A stretch of 64,000 bases of DNA from an uncultured SAR86 cluster bacterium (GCA_902557965.1 CACECK010000002.1:62001-126000); one strand, 5' to 3'; numbered from the stretch's first letter, positions 26,127-35,499 are shown. Made by a program: numbers and translations. The notes: generated by a model from the letters alone, not told the origin.

Positions 26127-26477
26127 ATGGAAAAAGAACTTACATATTTATTACTTAATGAAAAAGCATCTATAAAAGATGCACTAATGTATATAAAGAA
26201 CAATCAATCAAGACACATCTTTGTAACATCAGATAATGAAAAAGTAATTGGAGTTATTTCTGAAGGAGATATTATATCTGCTTTGCTAAAAGGTTGTGAT
26301 CTTTCTTCAAGAATCTTAGATCTCACGAACTCATCTTTTATATATTTAAGTGAGGTTGATGCGGAGGATAAATCTAAGATTTTATCAATATTAAAGCAGG
26401 GTATATTAATTATTCCTGTTATCGATAATGATATGAAATTAGTTAAAATCATTAATTATTTAGAATATCTAGATTAG
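26127..26477 (+). CDS. stand-alone CBS-domain pair protein
   Basis: 116 residues covering two CBS motifs (about 10-55: ALMYIKNNQSRHIFVT, VIGVISEGDIISALL; about 60-115: ILSILKQGILIIPVI). CBS pairs bind adenosine ligands and usually regulate an attached enzyme. In legionaminic acid loci CBS pairs are fused to the sugar-activating nucleotidyltransferase (PtmE type); here the pair is a separate gene one base after neuC and two before the alcohol dehydrogenase. It may regulate a neighbour in trans. No catalytic domain is present. Confidence 0.8.
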   Translation: MEKELTYLLLNEKASIKDALMYIKNNQSRHIFVTSDNEKVIGVISEGDIISALLKGCDLSSRILDLTNSSFIYLSEVDAEDKSKILSILKQGILIIPVIDNDMKLVKIINYLEYLD

Positions 26478-26479
26478 CA

Positions 26480-27610
26480 ATGAATTTTATTCTTTCAAAC
26501 AATCTTTTTGCTGAAAATGGAATTTTGGAAAGGATTCATACTATTATTAAAGAGGATGGGTATAGTTTTCCATTATGTATGGTTGATGAAGGCTTCTCTT
26601 CAAGCGAGTACTGGAATACGATCAAAAAAAACTTAGAAAAAGAATTCAAAGAATTTAATATTATAGAGGTTTCTGGAAAAGAAGAACCATCCTATGATTC
26701 TCTTAGAACTTATTTAGATGAATCAAAAAATTTCAAAGTTGATGTAATTTTGGGTATTGGTGGAGGAAGTTGCATGGATGTTGCTAAAGCTGTTGGAGGA
26801 CTGCTAAACAATGAGGGTGATCCAATAGAATATCGTGGTTTCGATAAAGTAGTTAATGGCGGCATACCAGTCTATCTCTCACCAACAACAGCCGGCACTG
26901 GGAGCGAGGCATCTTTTAATGCATCTTTAGTGGATAAAGATTCTAATAAGAAGCTTGGAATAAATGGAATCAATATGTTTGCAAAAAAATCTTTTCTCGA
27001 TGGAAAAACAACTGTTTCATGCCCAAGAATGCCATCAGTTGGTGCTTCGGTAGATGCTATTGTTCATTCCATGGAAGGTTATATATGTAATAATTCAAAT
27101 CTTTTTTCAGATATGTATGCTGAAACATCCTTAAAACTTATGATTAATTCAATATTAGACTTAAATTCAGAATTACCTTCTCTAGAACATCGTTTAAATC
27201 TTCTTAAAGGAGCATATCTAGCAGGAGTTGTTCAAATGAATTCAGGGTCTGGTGTTGCTGCAGCAATTTCTTATCCATTAAGTGTTTATTATAAAGTTCC
27301 TCATGGTATAGGTGGGGGTATGTTTGTTTTAGGCATTGCAAGATTTAATGAAGAAAAGGGTTTTAAAAAGTATGAAAATCTATATAGATTAATCGAGGAA
27401 CCGTTTGCTGAAGATTTTCTTTCCCATATGGAAATATTATTTTCTAAACTTGATGTACCGAACAATCTAAGTACTTTTGGTATAAGGGTTTCAGAAAAGG
27501 AACATATTTGTGAAGTCATGAAAACTCAACAACCTGCCTTTGATCAAAATCCTTATAAATTCTCAGCTGAGAAAGATTTTCCAAATTTTATAGGAAATTA
27601 TTTAAGTTAA
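26480..27610 (+). CDS. iron-containing alcohol dehydrogenase family, KdnB-like
   Basis: 376 residues, group III metal-dependent ADH fold: nucleotide motif GIGGGSCMDVAKAV (94-107), SPTTAGTGSEAS, and metal ligands Asp192 and His196 in VDAIVHSMEGY and His275 in VPHGIGGG. The usual third ligand and catalytic His (HxxxH, 14 and 10 residues before the PHG His) read Ala261 and Tyr265. The form NSGSGVAAAISYPL...VPHG resembles, as I recall, the KdnB subfamily, which oxidises the terminal hydroxyl of Kdo in Shewanella before amination. Immediately followed by a KdnA-like aminotransferase. Role here: probable oxidation of a sugar hydroxyl in the nonulosonate cassette. Confidence 0.72.
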   Translation: MNFILSNNLFAENGILERIHTIIKEDGYSFPLCMVDEGFSSSEYWNTIKKNLEKEFKEFNIIEVSGKEEPSYDSLRTYLDESKNFKVDVILGIGGGSCMDVAKAVGGLLNNEGDPIEYRGFDKVVNGGIPVYLSPTTAGTGSEASFNASLVDKDSNKKLGINGINMFAKKSFLDGKTTVSCPRMPSVGASVDAIVHSMEGYICNNSNLFSDMYAETSLKLMINSILDLNSELPSLEHRLNLLKGAYLAGVVQMNSGSGVAAAISYPLSVYYKVPHGIGGGMFVLGIARFNEEKGFKKYENLYRLIEEPFAEDFLSHMEILFSKLDVPNNLSTFGIRVSEKEHICEVMKTQQPAFDQNPYKFSAEKDFPNFIGNYLS

Positions 27611-27630
27611 CTAAAATATAGGAGAAAGAT

Positions 27631-28800
27631 ATGCCTGGTTGGGAATTAATAGATGATAAAGAAAAAGAATCTATTTTAGAAATTTTTGATAAATCAAATG
27701 GCGTAATGTTTGCGCATGGCTTTGATGATAGAAGAAATAACATATTTAGGGTAAGAGATTTTGAAAAAAAGTTTGCTGAAAAATTTGGAGTAAAACATTG
27801 CCTTGCAACCACATCTGGAACAATGGCCCAATATATCGCTATGAAGGCTTTAGGTATAGGTCCTGGCGATGAGGTAATTACACAAGCATTTACATTCGTT
27901 GCTACAGTTGAAACTATTATACAAATTGGCGCTTCACCTATTTTAATCGAATCCGATGAGACATTTAATATGGATTTAGAAAAATTAGAAGATCATATCA
28001 ATGAAAGAACTAAACTCATAATACCTGTTCAGATGCTAGGAAATCAGGTAGATATGAAAAAATTAAAGAAGATATCTGATAAATATGATATTCCAGTAAT
28101 GGAAGATGCATGCGAGGCTCTTGGAGCAAGTTATGATGGTTCTTTCGTTGGAACTCATGGAGATATTGGAATATTTAGTTTAGATTTTGCAAAGACTATT
28201 ACAACAGGCGAGGGTGGAATAATCATCACAGATAATGATGAAATAGCAAAATATATTAGAGAGTTCCATGATCATGGTCATGAAAGTAATCCAAAGGTAC
28301 CCAGAGGGAGAGATACTCGTTCTATTATGGGGTTAAACTTGAGAATGTCGGAACTTCAAGCTGCAGTAGGCATAGCCCAATTAGATAAATTAGATCATAT
28401 TATTAATAGAAATAGACACAATAAATCATTATTAAAGAAATTAATTAAAGATAATGAAAATATTAAATTTAGAAAAATTATTGATGAAGATCAAGAGTTA
28501 GCAGATACATTGATCTTTTATTTTGATAGTGTCGACAAAGCTTCTCAATTTGTAACACAATATAATGAATCAGGCTATTTTACAAAAAATTTACCAGATG
28601 CAATTGATTGGCATTTTTCAGGCACATGGAATCATATGTTTGTAGATGATAAAAATTATAAGGAAACATGGAGCAATCAATGGCCAATAACAGATGACCT
28701 ATTGAGAAGATCTATATCGATACCTATTCTAGTTAATCACACTGATGAAGAAATAAAAGAGCAAGCAAAGATAATCAATAATATATTGGAACTAATGTAA
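27631..28800 (+). CDS. DegT/DnrJ/EryC1 aminotransferase, KdnA-like
   Basis: 389-residue PLP aminotransferase of the sugar type. TSGTMAQYIAMKALGIGPGD binds the cofactor phosphate, MEDACEALG holds the PLP-pyridine Asp159, and Lys188 in DFAKTITTGEGG is the Schiff-base lysine. The N-terminus MPGWELIDDKEKESI and the DHGHE stretch recall KdnA of Shewanella, which aminates 8-oxo-Kdo made by KdnB to give 8-amino-Kdo. The tandem ADH plus aminotransferase therefore suggests replacement of a sugar hydroxyl by an amine. A clear ribosome site (AGGAGAAAG) precedes the ATG. Confidence 0.8.
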   Translation: MPGWELIDDKEKESILEIFDKSNGVMFAHGFDDRRNNIFRVRDFEKKFAEKFGVKHCLATTSGTMAQYIAMKALGIGPGDEVITQAFTFVATVETIIQIGASPILIESDETFNMDLEKLEDHINERTKLIIPVQMLGNQVDMKKLKKISDKYDIPVMEDACEALGASYDGSFVGTHGDIGIFSLDFAKTITTGEGGIIITDNDEIAKYIREFHDHGHESNPKVPRGRDTRSIMGLNLRMSELQAAVGIAQLDKLDHIINRNRHNKSLLKKLIKDNENIKFRKIIDEDQELADTLIFYFDSVDKASQFVTQYNESGYFTKNLPDAIDWHFSGTWNHMFVDDKNYKETWSNQWPITDDLLRRSISIPILVNHTDEEIKEQAKIINNILELM

Positions 28801-28803
28801 AAA

Positions 28804-29496
28804 GTGAAAATATTAGGAATAATTCCTGCAAGAAAAGGCTCAAAAGGTATTAAAAATAAAAATATAATTAGTATAGGCAATATGCCATTAATTGAATATA
28901 CGTTTTCATTTACTGCGAACATAAATAAAATTGATAAAATAATTTTATCGACTGATTCTGACGAAATAATAAAAATAGCAGGAAGATATACCCATATCGA
29001 TATACCATTTACTAGACCTGATTATTTATGTACTGATGAAGCAAACGTTAGCGATGTAGCAATTCATGCTTTGGAGGAATGCAATAAGATTTATAAAACA
29101 GAATATACTCACATTGCATTATTTCAACCAACCTCGCCTTTTCGTATTAAAAAAGAAATAGATGATTCAATAAATAAACTTATTAAGAAAAAATATGATT
29201 CTATTTTTTCTGTAAATGAGGTGATACATCATCCAAGCGAATATATAACAATAAATGACGATAAATTTAATCTTATCTTGCCCCCAAAATCAGATAGCGA
29301 ACAAAGACAGTTATATGATTCTGTATATTTTATAAACGGATCTTTTTATATGTGCTCAGTAGATTTTTTAAAAAAAAATAAATCATTTTTAACAGCTAAC
29401 TCTAAGCCAATAATTTTTTCAAAAAACTCATCTTTTGATATAGATGACGATTTTGATTTAATGCTTGCTAGAAATAGCATACAAAAAGATGAATAG
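28804..29496 (+). CDS. CMP-nonulosonate synthetase (NeuA-like acylneuraminate cytidylyltransferase)
   Basis: 230 residues. IIPARKGSKGIKNKNI is the NTP-binding signature of CMP-sialic acid synthetases; LSTDSDEI, RPDYLCTDEANVSDV and ALFQPTSPFR follow the family pattern. Only the catalytic domain is present. It activates the C9 sugar acid as CMP sugar for transfer. The start is a GTG at 28804, three bases after the aminotransferase stop, without an alternative ATG before the motif. Its 3' end overlaps the flippase gene by 8 bp. Confidence 0.88.
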   Translation: MKILGIIPARKGSKGIKNKNIISIGNMPLIEYTFSFTANINKIDKIILSTDSDEIIKIAGRYTHIDIPFTRPDYLCTDEANVSDVAIHALEECNKIYKTEYTHIALFQPTSPFRIKKEIDDSINKLIKKKYDSIFSVNEVIHHPSEYITINDDKFNLILPPKSDSEQRQLYDSVYFINGSFYMCSVDFLKKNKSFLTANSKPIIFSKNSSFDIDDDFDLMLARNSIQKDE

Positions 29497-30721
29497 CCAT
29501 AAATTGAGGGCACTCAATTCTTCTAAAATATTTTTTGTTCTAAATTCATTATATTATTTTGTTCAACTATCTACATTTCTTTATATATCCTCACTAGCGC
29601 TTCCAAAAGATATTGGCGTTTCTTCATATGTTATTTCTCTTGCAGGAATATTTGCAGTAATTGCTAGATATGGTATGCCGGTTTACCTTATTGAAAGCAT
29701 TAATGATGAATCATCAAAACTTGATGAATATTTTAAAACTGCAACAGCCTTTTCCTTTAGTACAGTATTTTTGATATTACCATTTTCATTTTTAGTAATC
29801 ATTAATAATACCTTTAGCAGCGATTTTATTTTATTGATGATAGTTGGTACTTTTTTGATGATCTTATTTAATCCAATATCAATGATAATCGAACAGCTCA
29901 TAATTTTAAAAAAACAAACGCAGTATCTGTCTTTAAACAGTATTTTAAAAACAATTTTTTTTCCAATTACTGCTTTTTTTACATATCAGTTTACAGACAG
30001 CTTTGCCGCAACGATAATTTTTGCGAATCTAAGCATTTTATTAGCTCCATTATTTGTTTACTTCTTTTTTGAAAGATCATATGTAAGAATTGCTTTAGAT
30101 TTTTCAGATATAAAGACTTTTGTTAAAGTTACCAGGGAAGCTTTCCCATATTTTATTAATTCTTTAGCATTAATATTAATACTTTCAATTGATAAAATAT
30201 TTGTTGGAAATATTTTTTCAGTCGAAATATTAGGCTCATATGACCTAATGTGGAAATTAGCAATATTGATAGATTTTGCTTTGATGCAACCTTTAAATGC
30301 ATTATTTTCAAGAGATATACTTAATATTAGCAATCACTCTGGTTTTTTTATATCTTCAACAATATCAGCTCTTTCACTGGCCTTAGTTTTAGTTGTCAAT
30401 TTAATAGATTTTAATTTTGTTTTACCAATTTGGAATATGTTTTTTGAAAAATATGAATTTAATAGCATGATATTTAAGTTATCAATTTCATTTTTTATAT
30501 TGATGTTTGCGGTAAACCAGATTCGGAATTTAATGGCTAATTTAAAACTTAGATTAATGTGTACTTTATCATCTTGTATTATTCCTATGCCTTTAATTCT
30601 TTCAACTATTTTTTTTGAAATTCAGGAATTAACGCTAATACCCACCTTAATTGTAACAGGAGTTTTTATTAGCCTTATTTTTAATTTGTCAGTTTATAAT
30701 TATTTTAAGCAAATCATATAA
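29489..30721 (+). CDS. wzx: Wzx-type polysaccharide flippase (MOP superfamily)
   Basis: 410-residue integral membrane protein with about 12 hydrophobic segments and few charged residues between them, the pattern of O-antigen flippases. It has no strong motif, as usual for Wzx. The ATG at 29489 overlaps the end of the CMP-synthetase gene by 8 bp and is preferred to a TTG at 29465 that would overlap by 32 bp. It would move undecaprenyl-linked repeat units across the inner membrane, with Wzy (31796) and Wzz (20653) acting after it. Confidence 0.82.
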   Translation: MNSHKLRALNSSKIFFVLNSLYYFVQLSTFLYISSLALPKDIGVSSYVISLAGIFAVIARYGMPVYLIESINDESSKLDEYFKTATAFSFSTVFLILPFSFLVIINNTFSSDFILLMIVGTFLMILFNPISMIIEQLIILKKQTQYLSLNSILKTIFFPITAFFTYQFTDSFAATIIFANLSILLAPLFVYFFFERSYVRIALDFSDIKTFVKVTREAFPYFINSLALILILSIDKIFVGNIFSVEILGSYDLMWKLAILIDFALMQPLNALFSRDILNISNHSGFFISSTISALSLALVLVVNLIDFNFVLPIWNMFFEKYEFNSMIFKLSISFFILMFAVNQIRNLMANLKLRLMCTLSSCIIPMPLILSTIFFEIQELTLIPTLIVTGVFISLIFNLSVYNYFKQII

Positions 30722-30722
30722 C

Positions 30723-31799
30723 ATGAAAAAACCTAAACTAATTTATATAATTGGACCAAATTTTTGCGTTAAATCATTGGCCCTTGATTCTTTAAAATTA
30801 CTATCAAAAAAATATCAAGTCTTATGTATCTCTGAAGGACCTTTAATAATTGATGAGCATTTTCAGCATATTCCAATAAAATTTAGAAGGGAGCCAAGCC
30901 CCTTAAATGACCTATTTTCATTATTACAGATAATAAAATTAATATTTTTAAATAGAGATGCTAAGAAAATTGTTATTTCAACGCCTAAAATATCACTACT
31001 TTCTTCATTGGCGTGCATTATTACAATGAAAAGATATGTTTACCTTCACAGGGGAGCTGTCTATCAAAATTTTAAAGGAATAAAATTAATAATTTATAAA
31101 TTTATTGATAAATTTATTATTTATTTTTCAAGTAACACAACTTTCATTTCTAAGAGTTTATATAAATTCATTCATACCGAGTTAAAGATTAATGACATTT
31201 TTTATAGTAGAAAATATAACTCAAGCAAGGGAGTTGATCTTAAAAAATTCAATATCAAAGAGAACAAATCTGATTACAGCAAAATCAATATTGGTTATTG
31301 TGGAAGAGTTGCTAATGATAAGGGTTTTGATGATTTAAGAGATTTAATTAATAAGTTTTCGGATAATTCTAATATACAAATATATATAAAAGGAAAAATT
31401 GAATTACATTCCCAAGAAGAAGTTATATTGAAAGATTTAATAGAAAAAGAAAAAGTTTTCTTTGAAAAATGGGATGAATTCGTTCCAGAATTTTTCCAGA
31501 AAATTGATATATTATTTTTTCCAAGCAAAAGAGAGGGTTTTGGTAATGTTGCTGCAGAAGCTGCAGCATGTGGTGTGCCTTCAGTCGCATACGATATACC
31601 GGGTATAAGAGATGCTATTAAACATAATAGGTCTGGCTTGCTCGCTAAAAAAAATACCAACTTGACTGAATTGATTGATATTCTTATCAATGATGTTGAT
31701 AAATTAAGAGATTTATCTACTAGTTCTAGATATTTTGCAGAAAAGAATTTTGATAAAAAATTAGTATTAGATGATCTCCATAGGTGTATGGAGCTATGA
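30723..31799 (+). CDS. glycosyltransferase, GT4-like
   Basis: 358 residues, GT-B fold. The C-terminal half shows INIGYCGRVANDKGFDDL, then DILFFPSKREGFGNVAAEAA with the E-x7-E motif, and GVPSVAYDIPGIRDAI, all typical of GT4 retaining transferases. The acceptor and donor sugar cannot be told. It should be one of the cytoplasmic enzymes assembling the repeat unit; few glycosyltransferases are visible in the island for its size. Overlaps the next gene by 4 bp. Confidence 0.85.
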   Translation: MKKPKLIYIIGPNFCVKSLALDSLKLLSKKYQVLCISEGPLIIDEHFQHIPIKFRREPSPLNDLFSLLQIIKLIFLNRDAKKIVISTPKISLLSSLACIITMKRYVYLHRGAVYQNFKGIKLIIYKFIDKFIIYFSSNTTFISKSLYKFIHTELKINDIFYSRKYNSSKGVDLKKFNIKENKSDYSKINIGYCGRVANDKGFDDLRDLINKFSDNSNIQIYIKGKIELHSQEEVILKDLIEKEKVFFEKWDEFVPEFFQKIDILFFPSKREGFGNVAAEAAACGVPSVAYDIPGIRDAIKHNRSGLLAKKNTNLTELIDILINDVDKLRDLSTSSRYFAEKNFDKKLVLDDLHRCMEL

Positions 31800-32800
31800 T
31801 TAATTTTTTTTTAATTTTTATTATTGGCCTTGGAATAGTCTCTGTAATTAATTTTGAAAAAAAGGTATTAATAAACAATATATTTTTTTATCTATTAGCA
31901 AATTTTATTTTTATTTTTACGGTATTAATTCTTCCTGAAGGTTTTGCTGATGACCAATATGAATATTTTGATTTTATGAAATATAACTTTAATGAATTAA
32001 ATCTAATCAAATACCAGGTCATGTACATAATTACATATATCCCAATCCAAATAATGGAATTTAGTATGCTCTCAACAAGATATTTATTTTTTACTAGTTA
32101 TGTAATAGTTTTATTAATTATTTTAAAAAATTTAAAACTAGGATATCTTTCATTGCCAGTTTTGATTGTAACCCCATCAATATTTCTTCATGCAAGTCTT
32201 TTTTTAAGAGAGCCAGTTTCTTATATATTTATAGCTTCATTTATATATTTTGTTTTGAATAAAAAATTTATTTTTTCACTTATTTCATTTTTTATAGTAT
32301 TTTTAATAAGACCTGATTCTGCTGGGTTGATAGCCCCATTTTTTTTAATGCTTTTTCAAAATAGAAGATATTTGCAAAATTTTGGCCTGACCCTTTTATT
32401 AATTACATACTTATATTTAGTTTTTTATTCACCAATATCAACATTTTTAGATGGGTATAGATTCTTATTTGGATTACCAGAATTTAATCTAGATATCTCT
32501 TCTTTTTATAATGCAACAGCCAATATTTTATTCGGTTCTATGATTTTAGAGATCCCTACATTAATCATTATTTTTGAGACTTTTATAATCTTATTTGCTA
32601 TAGCTAAAATGAAAAATAAAAAAGTTATTGTTTTTATATGGTTTGTTGGTGTCATGATTGTTGGTTCTATTTCAGATAATAGTGGATTTATTGTCAGAAT
32701 GAGAAGCCCTTTAATTTTGATTACCATTCTTTATTTTTTATTTGAGAGTTATACACTTTCATATAAAGAAAAAAAGAATTTACAAAGGAGTTTAAGTTAA
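31796..32800 (+). CDS. probable O-antigen/exopolysaccharide polymerase (Wzy / EpsG-like)
   Basis: 334-residue membrane protein with about nine to ten hydrophobic segments and a periplasmic stretch in the middle (SPISTFLDGYRFLFGLPEF...). Arg residues after membrane segments (FLREPVSY, FLIRPDSAGL) are compatible with Wzy-type polymerases. The call rests on topology and location between wzx, a glycosyltransferase and decorating enzymes, not on a specific motif. The ATG at 31796 overlaps the previous stop (ATGA). Confidence 0.6.
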   Translation: MINFFLIFIIGLGIVSVINFEKKVLINNIFFYLLANFIFIFTVLILPEGFADDQYEYFDFMKYNFNELNLIKYQVMYIITYIPIQIMEFSMLSTRYLFFTSYVIVLLIILKNLKLGYLSLPVLIVTPSIFLHASLFLREPVSYIFIASFIYFVLNKKFIFSLISFFIVFLIRPDSAGLIAPFFLMLFQNRRYLQNFGLTLLLITYLYLVFYSPISTFLDGYRFLFGLPEFNLDISSFYNATANILFGSMILEIPTLIIIFETFIILFAIAKMKNKKVIVFIWFVGVMIVGSISDNSGFIVRMRSPLILITILYFLFESYTLSYKEKKNLQRSLS

Positions 32801-32809
32801 ATATATAAA

Positions 32810-34717
32810 ATGTGTGGTGTTGCAGGCATATTTTCTGAAAAGTATCTTAGTCTAGATTCTGTAGACCCTATGGTCAATACTCTAGCACATCGTGGGCCTA
32901 ATGATAGCGGAAAATTTTTATCTAATAACAAAAAGTTGGTTCTTGGGCATTCAAGATTGTCAATTATTGATTTAAGTAAAAATGGCCATCAGCCGATGCT
33001 AAGTCATTCAAGTAGATACATAATTTCTTATAATGGTGAGATTTATAATTTCAAGCATCTAAAAAAAGAACTTCAAAGATTCAATTCAAATATAAAATTT
33101 AATGGTAATTCCGATACTGAGGTATTAGTAAATTATATTGAGGCATTTGGAATTAAAAAGTCATTAAATGATATTAAAGGTATGTTTTCATTTGCTCTTT
33201 GGGATAATAAAGAGGAGGAACTTATTCTTGCAAGAGATATAGCAGGTGAGAAGCCTCTATATTATGGATATATAAACGGAAATTTATATTTTGCATCTGA
33301 GTTAAAAGCAATTAAAGAAAAAGAAAAAAATTTAGCAATAAATCATGATGCAGTAAGACTAATGCTTAAATACAATTGTATACCTTCTCCATATTCTATT
33401 TATAAAGATATTTATAAAGTTGATCCAGCAAGTTTTTGTCGTTTTAAAAGCCCCTCTTTAAAACCAAAGATTGAAAGATACTTTTCACCAGAAATAAAAT
33501 TTGGAGATAATTCAAAAGAAGAATATCTAAACAGATTTGAAGAATTACTTGATAATTCTGTAAGATCTCAAATGGTTTCAGATGTTCCTATAGGATCATT
33601 CTTATCTGGCGGAGTGGACTCATCAATAATTTCATATTTCATGCAAAAGAATTCAAATAAACCCATAAATACATTTTCTATTGGCTTTAAAGAAAATTCT
33701 TATAATGAAGCACCTTTTGCGAAAAAAATTGCAGAGGCAATTGGCACTAATCATCATGAGCTATATATAGATGATGAAGATATGAGAGATTTTATACACA
33801 AAATACCAGATATATACTGTGAACCATTCTCAGATAGCAGCCAAATACCAACATATTTTGTATCAAAATTTGCAAAACAATCGGTAACCGTAGCATTAAC
33901 GGGTGATGCGGGTGATGAGCTTTTTGGTGGTTACAATAGATATTTATTTGCAAAAAAATATTGGAAACAAATACAAATTTCGCCAAATATGATTAATAAA
34001 AGTATTTCAAATTTCCTTCTGAGCGTATCGTCTAACAATATTGAAAAGATTTCAAAAAAAATATTTAAAATTTTGGATAAAAGAATCCCCTCTGACTTTG
34101 GAGGCAAGGTCCACAAATTTGCGAAATCTTTAGCTGCACAAACACTTAATCAATATCATGATATTAACACTACGCACTGGAATGAAAATGCAAATATATA
34201 TCATGATAAGAACTTCCAAATGCCAGAACTTTATAGAGACAGAAATGAAATAAATAATGTTGAAGATATGTTGCTTGCAGATTTTTATGGATATTTACAT
34301 GATGATAACTTGTGTAAAGTTGACAGAGCATCCATGTCAGTTAGCCTTGAGACAAGAGTACCTTTTCTAGATAAAGATATAATCAATTTTGCATATTCTG
34401 TTCCTTTCGATTTAAAAATTAACTCTAATGAGACTAAATTTTTATTGAAAGAATTGCTTTTTAAAAAGGTCCCTAGAAATTTATTTGAAAGACCAAAAGC
34501 CGGTTTTGCAATCCCAATCCATAAATGGATGAGACATGATATTAGTGACTGGATTGAGCATATTCTTGACTTAAATTTAGAAGACGAAGAAATTATTGAT
34601 TATAAAAAAATTAAAAATGTCTGGAATGAATTTAAAAATGGAAACAATTCCTATACATACCAACTATGGGATATTTTAATGTTAAGATCTTGGCTCGCGA
34701 AACAAAATCAAAGCTAA
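32810..34717 (+). CDS. asparagine synthase (glutamine-hydrolysing)-like amidotransferase
   Basis: 635 residues. N-terminal class II glutaminase with the nucleophile Cys2 (MCGVAGIF), LAHRGPNDSG, GHSRLSIIDL and YNGEIYN; C-terminal synthetase with the ATP pyrophosphatase loop SGGVDSS, FSIGFKENSYNEAPFAK and LTGDAGDELFGGYNRY. Genes of this type are frequent in O-antigen clusters, where some (WbpS-like) amidate uronic acids. A hexuronic acid is predicted from the dehydrogenase at 22661, so sugar amidation is a reasonable alternative to asparagine synthesis. Confidence 0.88.
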   Translation: MCGVAGIFSEKYLSLDSVDPMVNTLAHRGPNDSGKFLSNNKKLVLGHSRLSIIDLSKNGHQPMLSHSSRYIISYNGEIYNFKHLKKELQRFNSNIKFNGNSDTEVLVNYIEAFGIKKSLNDIKGMFSFALWDNKEEELILARDIAGEKPLYYGYINGNLYFASELKAIKEKEKNLAINHDAVRLMLKYNCIPSPYSIYKDIYKVDPASFCRFKSPSLKPKIERYFSPEIKFGDNSKEEYLNRFEELLDNSVRSQMVSDVPIGSFLSGGVDSSIISYFMQKNSNKPINTFSIGFKENSYNEAPFAKKIAEAIGTNHHELYIDDEDMRDFIHKIPDIYCEPFSDSSQIPTYFVSKFAKQSVTVALTGDAGDELFGGYNRYLFAKKYWKQIQISPNMINKSISNFLLSVSSNNIEKISKKIFKILDKRIPSDFGGKVHKFAKSLAAQTLNQYHDINTTHWNENANIYHDKNFQMPELYRDRNEINNVEDMLLADFYGYLHDDNLCKVDRASMSVSLETRVPFLDKDIINFAYSVPFDLKINSNETKFLLKELLFKKVPRNLFERPKAGFAIPIHKWMRHDISDWIEHILDLNLEDEEIIDYKKIKNVWNEFKNGNNSYTYQLWDILMLRSWLAKQNQS

Positions 34718-34747
34718 TTTATCAATTCCAATAAAAATATAGTTGTA

Positions 34748-34753
34748 TATAAT
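34748..34753 (+). promoter_or_regulatory. -10 promoter element inside the glycan island
   Basis: A perfect TATAAT preceded by TTGTA, 20 bp before the methyltransferase ATG, in one of the few larger gaps of the island (56 bp). A weak -35 TTCCAA lies 16 bp upstream. It would give the decoration genes (34774 onward) their own transcript. Confidence 0.4.
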
Positions 34754-34773
34754 GATCCTTTTATAGACGTATT

Positions 34774-35499
34774 ATGACAAAAAGAGAAATCAATCAGGCA
34801 GATCCATTTGAATCAGAATATTTTAATGAGTACTACAAAGACTACAGAAGAAATTTTGAGGATTTATTTGATTCTGAGAAACACTTCTTAAAAGAGTTTA
34901 TTAATCAAAATAGGACAATCTATGATGTTGGTTGTGCTGTTGGCGGAATGTATGAAATCTTATCAAATATGAAAACTGAAATAATATATCATGGTGTTGA
35001 TATTGCAGAAAAAATGATAACCCAAGCCAAGAAGAACTATCCTAATGTAAATTTTGAAGTTGTTGATGGAGTGAATCTACCTGAAAAAGATAATAGTTTT
35101 GATGGTGTTTTATCATTTGGTACTACTGTTCATGAGCAACAGTGGGAAAAACTATTATCTGAATTATGGAGAGTAACTAATAAAGATCTATTATTTGATA
35201 TTAGATTTGTAGAAGATTTACCAACAGTTTCAAATCTATCATCTGGTTATGTACTTGATGGAAGCGGATTAAAATACCCATATGTAGTAATCAATTATAA
35301 AGATTTTATTAATCTTATAAATTCTTTAAATCCAAAACCTAATGTTACGAAGATATATGGTTATTTTGGAAGCGCTAATGATGATGTTACGTTACCAAGA
35401 GAATATTCAAAAATATGTATGTCTTGTGTTTTGTTGAAGAAAGATTATAAAAATATTAATAATGGCAAAAGCTCAATTGAGTTACCTTTTAATACTTAA
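34774..35499 (+). CDS. class I SAM-dependent methyltransferase
   Basis: 241 residues. SAM motif I is YDVGCAVGGMYEIL, motif II is VDIAEKMITQAK, and DNSFDGVLSFGTTVHE corresponds to the post-II region. Substrate is unknown; in this setting it probably methylates a sugar or a sugar precursor. It abuts the formyltransferase gene without a gap, so the two are co-translated. Confidence 0.78.
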   Translation: MTKREINQADPFESEYFNEYYKDYRRNFEDLFDSEKHFLKEFINQNRTIYDVGCAVGGMYEILSNMKTEIIYHGVDIAEKMITQAKKNYPNVNFEVVDGVNLPEKDNSFDGVLSFGTTVHEQQWEKLLSELWRVTNKDLLFDIRFVEDLPTVSNLSSGYVLDGSGLKYPYVVINYKDFINLINSLNPKPNVTKIYGYFGSANDDVTLPREYSKICMSCVLLKKDYKNINNGKSSIELPFNT

